The notes beneath the pieces were generated by a model that ran no database searches, was not told the origin of the DNA, and saw nothing but the letters and a program-made list of their open reading frames with translations. 64,000 nt of DNA. It comes from Roseovarius sp. W115 (GTDB lineage Bacteria > Pseudomonadota > Alphaproteobacteria > Rhodobacterales > Rhodobacteraceae). Below, in pieces: positions 25,858-35,022 of the stretch. The DNA lies in NCBI RefSeq assembly GCF_032842945.2, contig NZ_CP146606.1, positions 3,104,501-3,168,500 on the forward strand. Reading direction: 5' to 3'. The first letter of the stretch is position 1; each line of letters opens with the position of its first letter. Made by a program: the position numbers and the translations under genes.

Positions 25858-26850
25858 ATGCTGCGTCTCAATGATACAACTCTGGCTCCGCCTGTTCTGC
25901 TGGCTCCGCTGGCCGGGATCACTGATCTGCCATTTCGCAATCTGGTGTCGTCCTTTGGTGCCGGACTGGTGGTCAGTGAAATGATCGCAAGTCAGGAGAT
26001 GGTGCAGGCCAAACCGGGCGTGCGGGAAAAGGCGGAGCTTGGGTTTGACCGGGCCAACACCGCTGTACAGCTGGCCGGGCGCGATCCCTATTGGATTTCC
26101 GAGGCGGCCAGGCTGGTGCAAGATAACGGCGCGCAGATTATCGACATCAACATGGGGTGCCCCGCTAAAAAGGTGACAAGCGCCAGTGGCGCGGGGGCTT
26201 GCGGGTCGGCGTTGCTGAAAGACCTTGATCTGGCGCTGTCGCTCATCGAGGCCGTTGTTGCGGCGGTGGAGGTGCCTGTAACGCTCAAAACCCGGCTGGG
26301 CTGGGATGATGCGCTCCTAAATGCAGCTCAACTTGCCCAACGTGCGGAAGCGGCAGGCATTCAGATGATCACTATTCATGGCCGCACACGGTGTCAGTTT
26401 TACAAAGGCGCGGCAAACTGGACGGCTATTCGTGCGGTGAAAGACGCCGTGGCCATCCCGGTTGTGGCCAATGGCGATATTGTCGACAGTGTGGCCGCCC
26501 GCACGGCCCTTGAGCAGTCCGGCGCGGATGGCGTGATGATTGGCCGTGGTGCGCAAGGGCGCCCCTGGCTTTTGGCGCAGATCGCAGCGGACGTGTTTGG
26601 CACAGAACCTCCAAACATCCCCAAGGGTGCAGCGTTCATTGATCTTGTCCGGTCCCACTACGAGGACATGCTGGCGTTTTACGGCTCGACACTGGGCGTG
26701 CGCGTCGCGCGCAAACATCTTGGGTGGTACATGGACTATGCACATACCGGCCAAGCGCTGCGCCGCCAAATCCTGACAAGCCGCGCGCCGGAGGAGGTGA
26801 TCGCCCTGTTGCCCGAGGCGCTGTCTGCTGATCGGATGGTGGCGGCATGA
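25858..26850 (+). CDS. dusB: tRNA-dihydrouridine synthase DusB (NifR3)
   Basis: A flavoenzyme that reduces uridines in the tRNA D-loop. The 330-residue TIM barrel has APLAGITDLPFRNL, INMGCPAKKV with the catalytic Cys, TLKTRLGWDD and ITIHGRTRCQFYKGAANW, all diagnostic of the family, and GVMIGRGAQGRPW near the end. As in Rhodobacter and other alphaproteobacteria (where it was named nifR3) it heads the ntrBC operon. Its stop overlaps the ntrB start (ATGA). Confidence 0.96.
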   Translation: MLRLNDTTLAPPVLLAPLAGITDLPFRNLVSSFGAGLVVSEMIASQEMVQAKPGVREKAELGFDRANTAVQLAGRDPYWISEAARLVQDNGAQIIDINMGCPAKKVTSASGAGACGSALLKDLDLALSLIEAVVAAVEVPVTLKTRLGWDDALLNAAQLAQRAEAAGIQMITIHGRTRCQFYKGAANWTAIRAVKDAVAIPVVANGDIVDSVAARTALEQSGADGVMIGRGAQGRPWLLAQIAADVFGTEPPNIPKGAAFIDLVRSHYEDMLAFYGSTLGVRVARKHLGWYMDYAHTGQALRRQILTSRAPEEVIALLPEALSADRMVAA

Positions 26851-27922
26851 CCGAGGTTGATAGTCGTATCTGGGCCGCTTTGCCGGTGCCTGCGCTCATC
26901 CTTGATGAGGCAGACCGCATCGTCGATATCAATCCGGCGGCCGAGGGGTTTCTGATGACCTCGTCGAAAGCCATCAAGGGCCAGCCCGTGTGGGACAGGT
27001 TGGCCGTGGATGCGCCCATCGAGGAGGCGCTGGAACGCGCAAGAGCCAAGAACGCACCGCTCTTTGTCAATGATGTCGATGTCGGCACGGGGATCGCGCG
27101 CCGCTTCAATGCAATCTGCAAATCGCACCTCTGGCGTCGGATACGGGCGAGATGATCCTGCTGATTTCGCCACGTGAACTGGCCGGTCGGGTGACGCAGA
27201 GCCAATCGGTCAAATCTGCGGCTAAATCCGCCATTGGCATGGCCGAAATGCTCGCGCATGAGATCAAGAACCCGCTGGCCGGTATCACCGGTGCGGCACA
27301 GCTTTTGTCGATGAACCTGAGCCAGGAAGATCTGGAGCTGACCGATCTGATCGTCAGCGAAGCCCGCCGCATTGTGGCGTTGCTGGAGCAGGTGGAACAG
27401 TTTGGCAATGTCAGCGCACCGCAGCTTGGACCAGTTAATCTGCATGATGTGCTGGACCGCGCGCGCCGCTCTGCTCTGGTGGGGTTTGCCGCCAACATGA
27501 CCATTCTGGAAGATTACGACCCCTCGTTGCCCATGGCGCTGGGGGATTCCGATCAGTTGTTGCAGGTGATCCAGAACCTTCTCAAGAACGCCACAGAAGC
27601 GGCAGGCGAGGCCGGTGGTACCATCACCTTGCACAGCTACTACGAGCAATCCTTGCGCGTCCGGCGTGGTGAGGGCGGGGGCAAATCCCTGCCGCTTCAG
27701 ATCGAGGTGATCGACGATGGCCCCGGTCTTCCACAGGACATTCGCAACGATCTTTTTGAACCCTTCGTGTCGGGCCGTGAAAACGGCACCGGACTTGGCC
27801 TCGCGCTGGCGGCCAAGATCATTTCCGATCACGACGGGTGGATTTCAGTGAGCTCGGCGCCCGGGCGCACTGTGTTTCGCATATCCCTGCCACGCGCAGA
27901 AACCCAAACGGAGGATACTTGA
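26847..27922 (+). CDS. ntrB: Nitrogen regulation sensor kinase NtrB, frameshifted as sequenced
   Basis: NtrB (GlnL) phosphorylates or dephosphorylates NtrC under PII control. The N-terminal PAS-like part is read from 26847 to GTG, then goes out of frame at four G (27089-27092). One added G gives [20 protein letters not shown] and joins the downstream frame. There the H-box [20 protein letters not shown] holds the phosphorylated His, and the kinase domain has [17 protein letters not shown] and GTGLGLALA. Repaired length 358 residues, normal for the family. It overlaps both dusB (ATGA) and ntrC (TGATG). Confidence 0.94.
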
Positions 27923-29286
27923 TGGATGGCACTGTCCTGGTCGCAGATGATGACCGCACGATCCGCACCGTATTAACCCAAGCTCTGACACGCGCGGGGT
28001 GCCGCGTGCATGCCACGTCGTCGCTCACCACGCTGATGCGATGGGTGGATGAAGGCAAGGGTGATGCGGTGATCACCGATGTGATGATGCCGGACGGCAA
28101 TGGGCTTGAGATGCTGCCGAAGATCGCACAGGACCGTCCGGGTCTGCCGGTAATCGTGATCTCGGCGCAAAACACCATCATGACCGCCATTCAGGCCGAA
28201 GAGGCGGCAGCGTTTGACTATCTGCCGAAACCTTTCGATTTGCCGGACCTGATGAAGCGCACGGCGCGGGCGCTGGAGGCTAATGGAACCCGCGTGCGCG
28301 GCGATGGGCCGGGGGATGATCGGCCGGATGACCTTCCACTCGTGGGGCGCACCGCGGCGATGCAGGGGCTCTACCGGGTCGTTGCTCGGTTGATGAACAC
28401 AGAGCTTCCGGTTTTGATCACTGGCGAATCCGGGACGGGCAAGACACTTATTGCACGGGCGATCCATGACTTTTCGGACCGACGCACGTTGCCCTTCGTG
28501 ACTGTCATGCCCTCTGATCTGGCCGATCTGGAAGGGCCCAGCCGGGTGATGGCTCGGGCCAAGGGCGGTACGATTGTGCTGGATGGTGTGGGTGACCTGG
28601 ACATGGATGCCCAGGCGCGCGTTGTGCGCATGATGGACGCGCCAGGGGATCATCTGCCACGGTTCATGGCCACGAGCCTGGGACGTCTGGCAGACCGTCT
28701 TGAGGCCGGTGCGCTGCGGGAAGATCTGTATTACCGGCTCAGCGGTGCCGTGGTTGAAGTGCCCAGCCTGCGCGCCCGTGTGGATGATATACCGCTTCTG
28801 GCGATGCATTTCCTGACGCGTGCTGAACGTGATGGCCAACCGGCGCGGAAACTCTCGGAAGACGCGATGGAGCTGATGCGCGCCTATAGCTGGCCGGGCA
28901 ATGTGCGGCAGTTGGAGAATGCAGTGCAGCGTCTCGGGCTGACGGCTCGCGCGGATGAGATCAGCCGCAGTGAGGTGGAAACCGTGCTCGGCAACCAGCC
29001 CGAGGCCGCACCGATCATGGGGCGTGGAGCAGGGGATAACCTGTCGGAATCCATTGGGCGTCACTTACGGCGGTATTTCGACCTGCACGGTAATGTGCTT
29101 CCGCCACCCGGCCTCTACGGGCGAATCTTGCGCGAAATGGAAATGCCGCTGATTGAAATCGCCCTCGATGCGACGGGTGGAAATCAGGCCAAATGCGCCG
29201 ATCTGCTTGGCATTAACCGCAATACATTGCGTAAGAAAATCACCGATCTCGATATTCACGTGACACGCCGCCGCAAGTTGATGTAA
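27922..29286 (+). CDS. ntrC: Nitrogen response regulator NtrC (Rhodobacter type, no GAFTGA)
   Basis: A 454-residue response regulator. The receiver domain (1-120) has phospho-acceptor Asp53 in [10 protein letters not shown]. The AAA+ domain has Walker A GESGTGKT and the [16 protein letters not shown] sensor region, and the C-terminal Fis-type HTH reads [24 protein letters not shown]. Between Walker A and Walker B the sequence goes from [10 protein letters not shown] directly to [15 protein letters not shown], with no GAFTGA loop, which is needed to contact sigma-54. Rhodobacter capsulatus NtrC has the same lack and activates sigma-70 polymerase. The ATG at 27922 overlaps the ntrB stop. Confidence 0.95.
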   Translation: MDGTVLVADDDRTIRTVLTQALTRAGCRVHATSSLTTLMRWVDEGKGDAVITDVMMPDGNGLEMLPKIAQDRPGLPVIVISAQNTIMTAIQAEEAAAFDYLPKPFDLPDLMKRTARALEANGTRVRGDGPGDDRPDDLPLVGRTAAMQGLYRVVARLMNTELPVLITGESGTGKTLIARAIHDFSDRRTLPFVTVMPSDLADLEGPSRVMARAKGGTIVLDGVGDLDMDAQARVVRMMDAPGDHLPRFMATSLGRLADRLEAGALREDLYYRLSGAVVEVPSLRARVDDIPLLAMHFLTRAERDGQPARKLSEDAMELMRAYSWPGNVRQLENAVQRLGLTARADEISRSEVETVLGNQPEAAPIMGRGAGDNLSESIGRHLRRYFDLHGNVLPPPGLYGRILREMEMPLIEIALDATGGNQAKCADLLGINRNTLRKKITDLDIHVTRRRKLM

Positions 29287-29384
29287 AAGTGCAACATCAC
29301 TGTGGCCGATCGGGGGCACCCCGCGGTTTTATTCTATATGTGGCCGAGCAGTAACTAAGCGCCACAATCTGATGGGGGCTGTGC

Positions 29385-31643
29385 GTGGCATTGGAGACAC
29401 GCAGATTGTCTTGGGATCACATCGGTCGACTGCGTCGGCTGCAAAAGGTTCGCACGGTTGCGACCTTTGGATTGGTGGTCTTGGGGCCTATACTGGCGCT
29501 GGTGACCTATCTTGTGATGGGTCCACTGGATCAGGGGTCATCTTCCAACATTCTGCGCCTCGTTCTGTTGGCCGACCTTGTCTATGTGATCATGGTTGCA
29601 GCCCTTGTCCTGCAACGGGTGGCCCAAATGATCGCCGCGCGCCGCAGACGGTCTGCCGGCTCCCAGCTTCACTTGCGCCTGACGGGTGTCTTCGCGCTGA
29701 TGGCGCTCTTGCCGACGATCACAGTGGCCGTTTTTGCCACCCTTTCGGTGAATATGGGGCTGGAAGCGTGGTTTTCGGATCGCGTGGGCGGCGTGGTCGA
29801 CAATTCAGTCGCAGCCGCGCAAGCCTACGAGGATGAGCACCGCCGCGACCTTGAGACAGATGCGCGTGCTCTAGCGTCGCTCATCGTGGCCACGAAACGT
29901 GCGACTTTGTTCATTGACGATGGCGACATCCGGCAGGTTCTGTCGCGTGGACAACGCGAAATTCAACGCGGGTTGCGCGAGGCTTTTGTCATTGACGGGC
30001 TGGGGGAAATTCGTGCGCGGGGGGAACGGTCCTACCTTTTCGATTATGAACAACCCGAGCGGGAACAGATCGAGCAGGCCATAGAGGACGGCATTCTGGT
30101 TATTCAGGATTGGGACAACAACGAGTTTCGCGCCCTGATGCCGCTGGAGGACATCCCGGACCGCTATCTGTACGTGAGCCGCAATGTGGATGGCGATATC
30201 CTGAGCCTTCTGGATGACACCAAGGAAACCGCGCGCTTCTATCAACAGCGCGAGAATGAGCGGGATCGCGTGCTCTTTGAGTTTGGTCTGCTGTATCTCG
30301 GGTTTGCGGTTATCCTGATCCTGGCCGCTGTGTGGCTGGGTATGTGGTTTGCCGAGCGTCTGTCGCGCCCTGTGGGCCGCCTCACGGGCGCGGCGCAGCG
30401 CGTCGGGGAGGGTGACCTGGACGTGCAAGTCCGCGAAGAGGCCGGCAGCGACGAGATTGGTCAGTTGTCGACCTATTTCAACCAGATGACTCGCCAGCTC
30501 AAGCAACAACGCGAAACGCTGCTGGCCAATACCGAACAAATCGAACGCCGTCGCAGGCTTTTTGACTCGGTTCTTGGGTCGGTTTCTTCCGGTGTTGTCG
30601 GGCTTGATACCCAAGGGCGCGTGGCCTTTGTGAACCGCGCCGCCGAACGGCTTTTGGACTGGACGGAAGATCAGCAATCCTTGGCGCTATCTGTGGCGGT
30701 GCCCGAGTTTTTTGACCTGTTCGAAAAGCTGAAGTCTTCAAATACCGGCTTTGTTCAGGAAGAGATCAAGGTTAGCCGTGGCAAGCGCATGGAGAACCTT
30801 CTCGTGCGCATGTCCACGCGGCGTAATGAGGATGGGCGGCGCGAGGGCTATGTGGTGGCCTTTGACGATGTGACCGACCTTGTCACGGCGCAACGTATGG
30901 CCGCCTGGGGTGATGTGGCGCGGCGTATTGCACATGAGATCAAAAATCCATTGACGCCTATTCAGCTCTCAGCCGAGCGTATCAAACGTAAATTCACTCG
31001 TGTGCTTGAGGAGGATCAGGCGAGTGATCTGGAGCAGCTGACCGATGTGGTGATCCGGCAAACCAATGATCTGCGCCGGATTGTGGACGAGTTTTCCAAA
31101 TTCGCCCGCATGCCAGAGCCGGAGACCAAGACTGAGAGCATCTCGAAACTCCTGCGCGAGGCCGTTCTTTTGCAGGAAAGCGGCCAGCCGGATGTGACGT
31201 TTGAAACGAATTTCGATGTGGATGATCTCTGGGCGGAAATTGACGCGACAATGATCAATCAGGCATTGACTAATTTGATCAAGAATGCCGGAGAAGCCAT
31301 TGAAAGCCTGTATGAAAAAGAGGGCAGGGATGGCCACACGGCAATGATCCGTGTGGCGAGCACGATCGAGGATGGCGCGGCTGTGATCCATATCGCGGAT
31401 AATGGCATCGGCCTGCCAGAGGACCGCTCGCGCCTCTTTGAACCTTACGTGACAACGCGCGAGAAGGGCACGGGGCTTGGCCTGCCCATTGTGAAGAAAA
31501 TTATCGAAGAACATGGCGGAACGCTGAGCTTAGAAGATGCGCCGCCGTTTGCACCTGATGCACGGGTCGGGGCAATGGCGGTCATTCGCCTGCCTCTGTC
31601 TGAGCATTCCGAAACCCAAATTGACGAAAAACAAGCGGTATGA
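29385..31643 (+). CDS. ntrY: Sensor histidine kinase NtrY
   Basis: A 752-residue membrane kinase that pairs with NtrX in nitrogen and redox control. N-terminal transmembrane helices (about residues 19-45, 52-72 and 88-115) are followed by a periplasmic/extracytoplasmic part, another helix (about 296-320), a HAMP domain (RLSRPVGRLTGAAQRVGEGDLDVQV), a PAS domain (RRRLFDSVLGSVSSGVVGLDTQGRV), the H-box [21 protein letters not shown] and an ATPase domain (NLIKNAGEAIES; DNGIGLPED; GTGLGLPIVKKI). Length and order are typical. It is separated from ntrC by 98 bases and followed by ntrX after 7. Confidence 0.95.
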   Translation: MALETRRLSWDHIGRLRRLQKVRTVATFGLVVLGPILALVTYLVMGPLDQGSSSNILRLVLLADLVYVIMVAALVLQRVAQMIAARRRRSAGSQLHLRLTGVFALMALLPTITVAVFATLSVNMGLEAWFSDRVGGVVDNSVAAAQAYEDEHRRDLETDARALASLIVATKRATLFIDDGDIRQVLSRGQREIQRGLREAFVIDGLGEIRARGERSYLFDYEQPEREQIEQAIEDGILVIQDWDNNEFRALMPLEDIPDRYLYVSRNVDGDILSLLDDTKETARFYQQRENERDRVLFEFGLLYLGFAVILILAAVWLGMWFAERLSRPVGRLTGAAQRVGEGDLDVQVREEAGSDEIGQLSTYFNQMTRQLKQQRETLLANTEQIERRRRLFDSVLGSVSSGVVGLDTQGRVAFVNRAAERLLDWTEDQQSLALSVAVPEFFDLFEKLKSSNTGFVQEEIKVSRGKRMENLLVRMSTRRNEDGRREGYVVAFDDVTDLVTAQRMAAWGDVARRIAHEIKNPLTPIQLSAERIKRKFTRVLEEDQASDLEQLTDVVIRQTNDLRRIVDEFSKFARMPEPETKTESISKLLREAVLLQESGQPDVTFETNFDVDDLWAEIDATMINQALTNLIKNAGEAIESLYEKEGRDGHTAMIRVASTIEDGAAVIHIADNGIGLPEDRSRLFEPYVTTREKGTGLGLPIVKKIIEEHGGTLSLEDAPPFAPDARVGAMAVIRLPLSEHSETQIDEKQAV

Positions 31644-31650
31644 GGTTGAT

Positions 31651-33057
31651 ATGAGCGATATTCTGATTGTGGACGACGAGCGCGACATTCGCGAGCTGAT
31701 CTCCGATATCCTGAAGGATGAAGGGTTCACCACGCGGTTGGCTGGAAACTCGGACGAGGCGATGGCGGCCGTGGCAGAGGAACGGCCCGGTCTGATGATC
31801 CTCGATATCTGGCTGAAAGACAGCAACATGGATGGCATCGACATCCTGAAATGCATCAAGCGGGATTACCCTGAAGTGCCGGTCGTGATCATCTCGGGGC
31901 ACGGCAATATCGAGATTGCCGTCGCCGCGATCAAACAAGGCGCGTATGATTTCATTGAAAAGCCGTTCAACATTGATCAGCTGATGGTCGTGATCCGGCG
32001 TAGCATGGAAACCAGCCGTCTGCGTCGTGAGAACCTTGCGCTCAAACAGCAAAGCAGCGGACCGGCCGAAATGCTGGGCGAGAGCCCCGCGTTCCGGACG
32101 TTGATCAGCCAGTTGGACAAGGTGACCAAGTCCAATGGGCGTGTGATGCTAACAGGTCCCGCAGGCAGTGGAAAGGAACTGGCAGCGCGTTATATCCATG
32201 CCAATTCAAATCGTGCCGAAGGGCCGTTTGTTTGCGTGGGATGCGCTTCGATTGAACCGGACCGCATGGAAGAAGTGCTTTTTGGACGCGAAAGCGAAGA
32301 AGGGGGCACAGCGCCCGGTCTTTTGGAAGAGGCCAATGGTGGGGTGATCTATTTTGATGAGGTCGCCGATATGCCATTGGGAACTCAGTCAAAAATTCTA
32401 CGTGTTCTGGTCGATCAAACGTTCCTGAGGGTTGGCGGCAGCGACAAGGTCCAGGTGGATTTGCGAGTGATTTCCTCGACCAACCGCAATCTTGAGACCG
32501 AGATTGAGGCGGACCGGTTCCGCCGCGAGCTTTATCATCGTCTCAATGTGGTGCCGATTGACGTGCCAAGTCTTGAAGACCGGCGCGAGGATGTGCCGGA
32601 CCTGGCGGCCTACTTCATCGAAGCTCTGAGCCGCGAACAGGGACTGCCACTTCGGGAACTGAGCAGCGAGGCCTCTGCGCTTTTGCAGACCATGAGCTGG
32701 CCGGGCAACATTCGCCAGTTGCGCAACGTCGTGGAGCGCATTTTGATCCTTGGCGATGCGACCGGTGATATCGAGGCGCGCGAAATTCCCGGTGAAAGCG
32801 AAGGTCCGGCGGAGGATGGGCGCGTGGTTCTGTCCGGAACCATTGCGACGCTGCCGTTGCGCGAGGCACGGGAGGCGTTTGAGCGAGAATACCTCATGAC
32901 CCAGATCAGCCGCTTTGGGGGCAATATCAGCCGCACGGCGGAATTCGTCGGGATGGAGCGCAGTGCCTTGCACCGTAAGCTCAAATCGCTTGGTGTGGTC
33001 ACAGGGGCAAAAGGGGCCAAGCAAAACGAAGAAGAGCCGGAACCTGCCGAACCATAA
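31651..33057 (+). CDS. ntrX: Response regulator NtrX
   Basis: The 468-residue partner of NtrY starts at MSDILIVDDERDIRELI (ATG 31651); the same frame is open upstream but belongs to the end of ntrY. Receiver Asp52 is in MILDIWLKDS, AAA+ Walker A is GPAGSGKE, and the C-terminal HTH is FGGNISRTAEFVGMERSALHRKLKSLG. The sigma-54 GAFTGA loop is missing here too (LFGRESEEGGTAPGLLEEANGG), as usual for alphaproteobacterial NtrX. The C-terminal tail is lysine/glutamate rich. Confidence 0.95.
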   Translation: MSDILIVDDERDIRELISDILKDEGFTTRLAGNSDEAMAAVAEERPGLMILDIWLKDSNMDGIDILKCIKRDYPEVPVVIISGHGNIEIAVAAIKQGAYDFIEKPFNIDQLMVVIRRSMETSRLRRENLALKQQSSGPAEMLGESPAFRTLISQLDKVTKSNGRVMLTGPAGSGKELAARYIHANSNRAEGPFVCVGCASIEPDRMEEVLFGRESEEGGTAPGLLEEANGGVIYFDEVADMPLGTQSKILRVLVDQTFLRVGGSDKVQVDLRVISSTNRNLETEIEADRFRRELYHRLNVVPIDVPSLEDRREDVPDLAAYFIEALSREQGLPLRELSSEASALLQTMSWPGNIRQLRNVVERILILGDATGDIEAREIPGESEGPAEDGRVVLSGTIATLPLREAREAFEREYLMTQISRFGGNISRTAEFVGMERSALHRKLKSLGVVTGAKGAKQNEEEPEPAEP

Positions 33058-33063
33058 TGCGCG

Positions 33064-33534
33064 TCAGGGTGTTACGATCTGATACTTGTCGCCTTTGATG
33101 CGGATCGCACACGAGTTGGCCGTAAGAGGCGGCAATACGCGTGTGGACGTGATCCGGGTCTGTTCAATGACAGACGGGCTGCACGCTTTCAGGCGGACCT
33201 TGGCGTAACCGCGATCTGCCATGCATTGGGCCTGAACCGTGGATCTAAGCTCTTCATTGGCGTCATAACTTTCCCACCTGCCAGGCCGGATCAGGACACG
33301 TTGGATCGTGCAATTACCGGAACCGCTGCAATAGCGGCGATAGTCATATACGGGTGGAATGTAACGCCTGCGAATGTCTTTTGGCACCTCTCTGAGAGCG
33401 AAAACCCCGCAACGGGCCAGATCGCTGTCTACGCGAGTGACCTCGACGCCCTCCTTGTAGTAAAGGCTCAAGGGGAAGCATCCGGCGAGAAAAACCGCAG
33501 AGGCCAGTAAAATCAGACTGTGACACCGTTTCAT
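33064..33534 (-). CDS. Putative lipoprotein of unknown function
   Basis: A 156-residue protein with a lipoprotein signal: MKRCHSLILLASAVFLAGC, with the lipobox LAGC and Cys19 as the modified residue. The mature part is rich in Arg, Tyr and Cys (RRYIPPVYDYRRYCSGSGNC), with at least six cysteines that could form disulfides in the periplasm. No known domain recognised. It is convergent with ntrX (6 bases apart) and lies between ntrX and trkA. Confidence 0.75.
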   Translation of the reverse strand: MKRCHSLILLASAVFLAGCFPLSLYYKEGVEVTRVDSDLARCGVFALREVPKDIRRRYIPPVYDYRRYCSGSGNCTIQRVLIRPGRWESYDANEELRSTVQAQCMADRGYAKVRLKACSPSVIEQTRITSTRVLPPLTANSCAIRIKGDKYQIVTP

Positions 33535-33634
33535 ACCTTCAAACTACCCCAAACGAGGGTGAACGACAAAGCAATTGACCCGTCTGCACCCATCTGTCAT
33601 GCAACGGGTCCGGGGCGACTGTGAGGCATATGCC

Positions 33635-35010
33635 ATGAAGGTCATCATCTGCGGTGCCGGCCAGGTGGGCTGGCAGATTGCGCGGCATCTTTCGGGGAAA
33701 AGAACGACGTGACCGTCGTCGACAACAACCCCGATTTGGTGCACCGCGCAACGGAAACCCTTGATGTTCAAGGGATAACAGGGTTTGCCAGCTATCCCGA
33801 TGTGTTGGACCGCGCAGGCGCGCGGGACGCCGATATGATCATTGCCGCGACCTATTCTGACGAGGTCAACATGGTGACATGTCAGGTGGCGCATTCGGTT
33901 TTTTCGATCAACCGCAAGATCGCGCGGTTGCGTTCGCAAAGCTACCTTGATGCGATTTATTCTGATCTCTATCGCCGCGACCACATGCCCATTGATGTGG
34001 TGATCAGCCCCGAGCGCGAAGTGGCTGAAGCTGCATTACAGCGGTTGGCGGCCCCGGCGGCGTTCGATACCGAGATTTTCCTGGACGGTTCCGCTCAGCT
34101 TGTGGGTCTGCGCGTGGGCGAAGATTGCCCGATCATCAATACGCCGTTGCGGCAGTTGTCCGACCTGTTTTCTACCCTGCGCGCCGTCGTTTTGGCCATT
34201 CGTCGTGAGGGGCGGCTTTTCGCACCGGAGGCGGGTGACCAGATCTTTGCCGGTGACGATGCGTATGTTTTTGCCCATGTCGAGGATATCCCGCGTACAT
34301 TGGAAATCTTTGGCAAGACACAGCGCAAGCAAGAGCGGCTGGTCATTATTGGTGGCGGAAACATCGGTCTTGCTGTGGCTGAAACCCTTGAAAAGCGAGG
34401 TAAAAGCACCCGCGTCAAAGTCATCGAGCGCGAACGCAAATGTGCCGAACGTGCGGCTGATGCGCTGGAGCGTACAATTGTTCTCAACGGTGATGGCTTG
34501 GATGCGCAGCTTTTGGAGGAGGCGGGGATCACCCGCGCCGATGCTGTGTTGTCGGTCACGGACGACGACAAGACCAACATGCTCGCCGCCGTGCGCGCCA
34601 AGGCAGAGGGCTGTCCTTATTCGATCGCTCTGATCAACGACCCGACGCTTATTCCGATGATGGAGCCTTTGGGCATTGACGCCTACATCAACCCACGCGC
34701 CACGACCGTAAGCTCGATATTGCGCCATATCCGCCATGGTCGCGTGCGCGCCGTGTATTCAGTCGGCGATGCCGAGGCCGAAGTGATCGAAGCCGAAGTT
34801 CTGTCGACCTCCACCATTGCAGGCTCCGCGATCCGCGACATCGACTTTCCTGAAGGCGTGCTTGTCGGGGGCATTTTGCGAAATGGCGAAACGCTCAAAC
34901 CTGAGGGCAGTATGCGCATTGAGGCGGGCGACTCGGTGGTGATCTTTGCCATGGCCGATGATGTGGCAGAGGTTGAGAAACTGCTTCAGGTCTCGATCGA
35001 TTTTTTCTGA
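33635..35010 (+). CDS. trkA: Trk potassium uptake regulatory protein TrkA, frameshifted as sequenced
   Basis: TrkA is the cytoplasmic NAD-binding ring that gates TrkH. The true start is ATG 33635 (MKVIICGAGQVGWQIARHLS), an RCK nucleotide-binding GxGxxG. The frame breaks at GGGG (33694-33697) and would stop soon after; one added G gives SGEKNDVTVVDNN and joins the long frame to 35010. The repaired protein is 458 residues, the same as E. coli TrkA, with the second RCK domain beginning RLVIIGGGNIGLAVAE. The gene lies in the conserved order ntrYX-trkA-trkH-hfq-hflX. Confidence 0.94.
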
Positions 35011-35022
35011 CGCGTACCGGTC

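Noticed and set aside
26636..27832. 398-residue minus-strand frame opposite dusB/ntrB
   Set aside because: Mirror of conserved genes on the plus strand; composition and lack of motifs show it is a shadow.
27152..27922. A shortened histidine kinase starting at 27152 as a distinct gene
   Set aside because: It lacks the PAS part that is encoded just upstream in another frame; both pieces are one ntrB.
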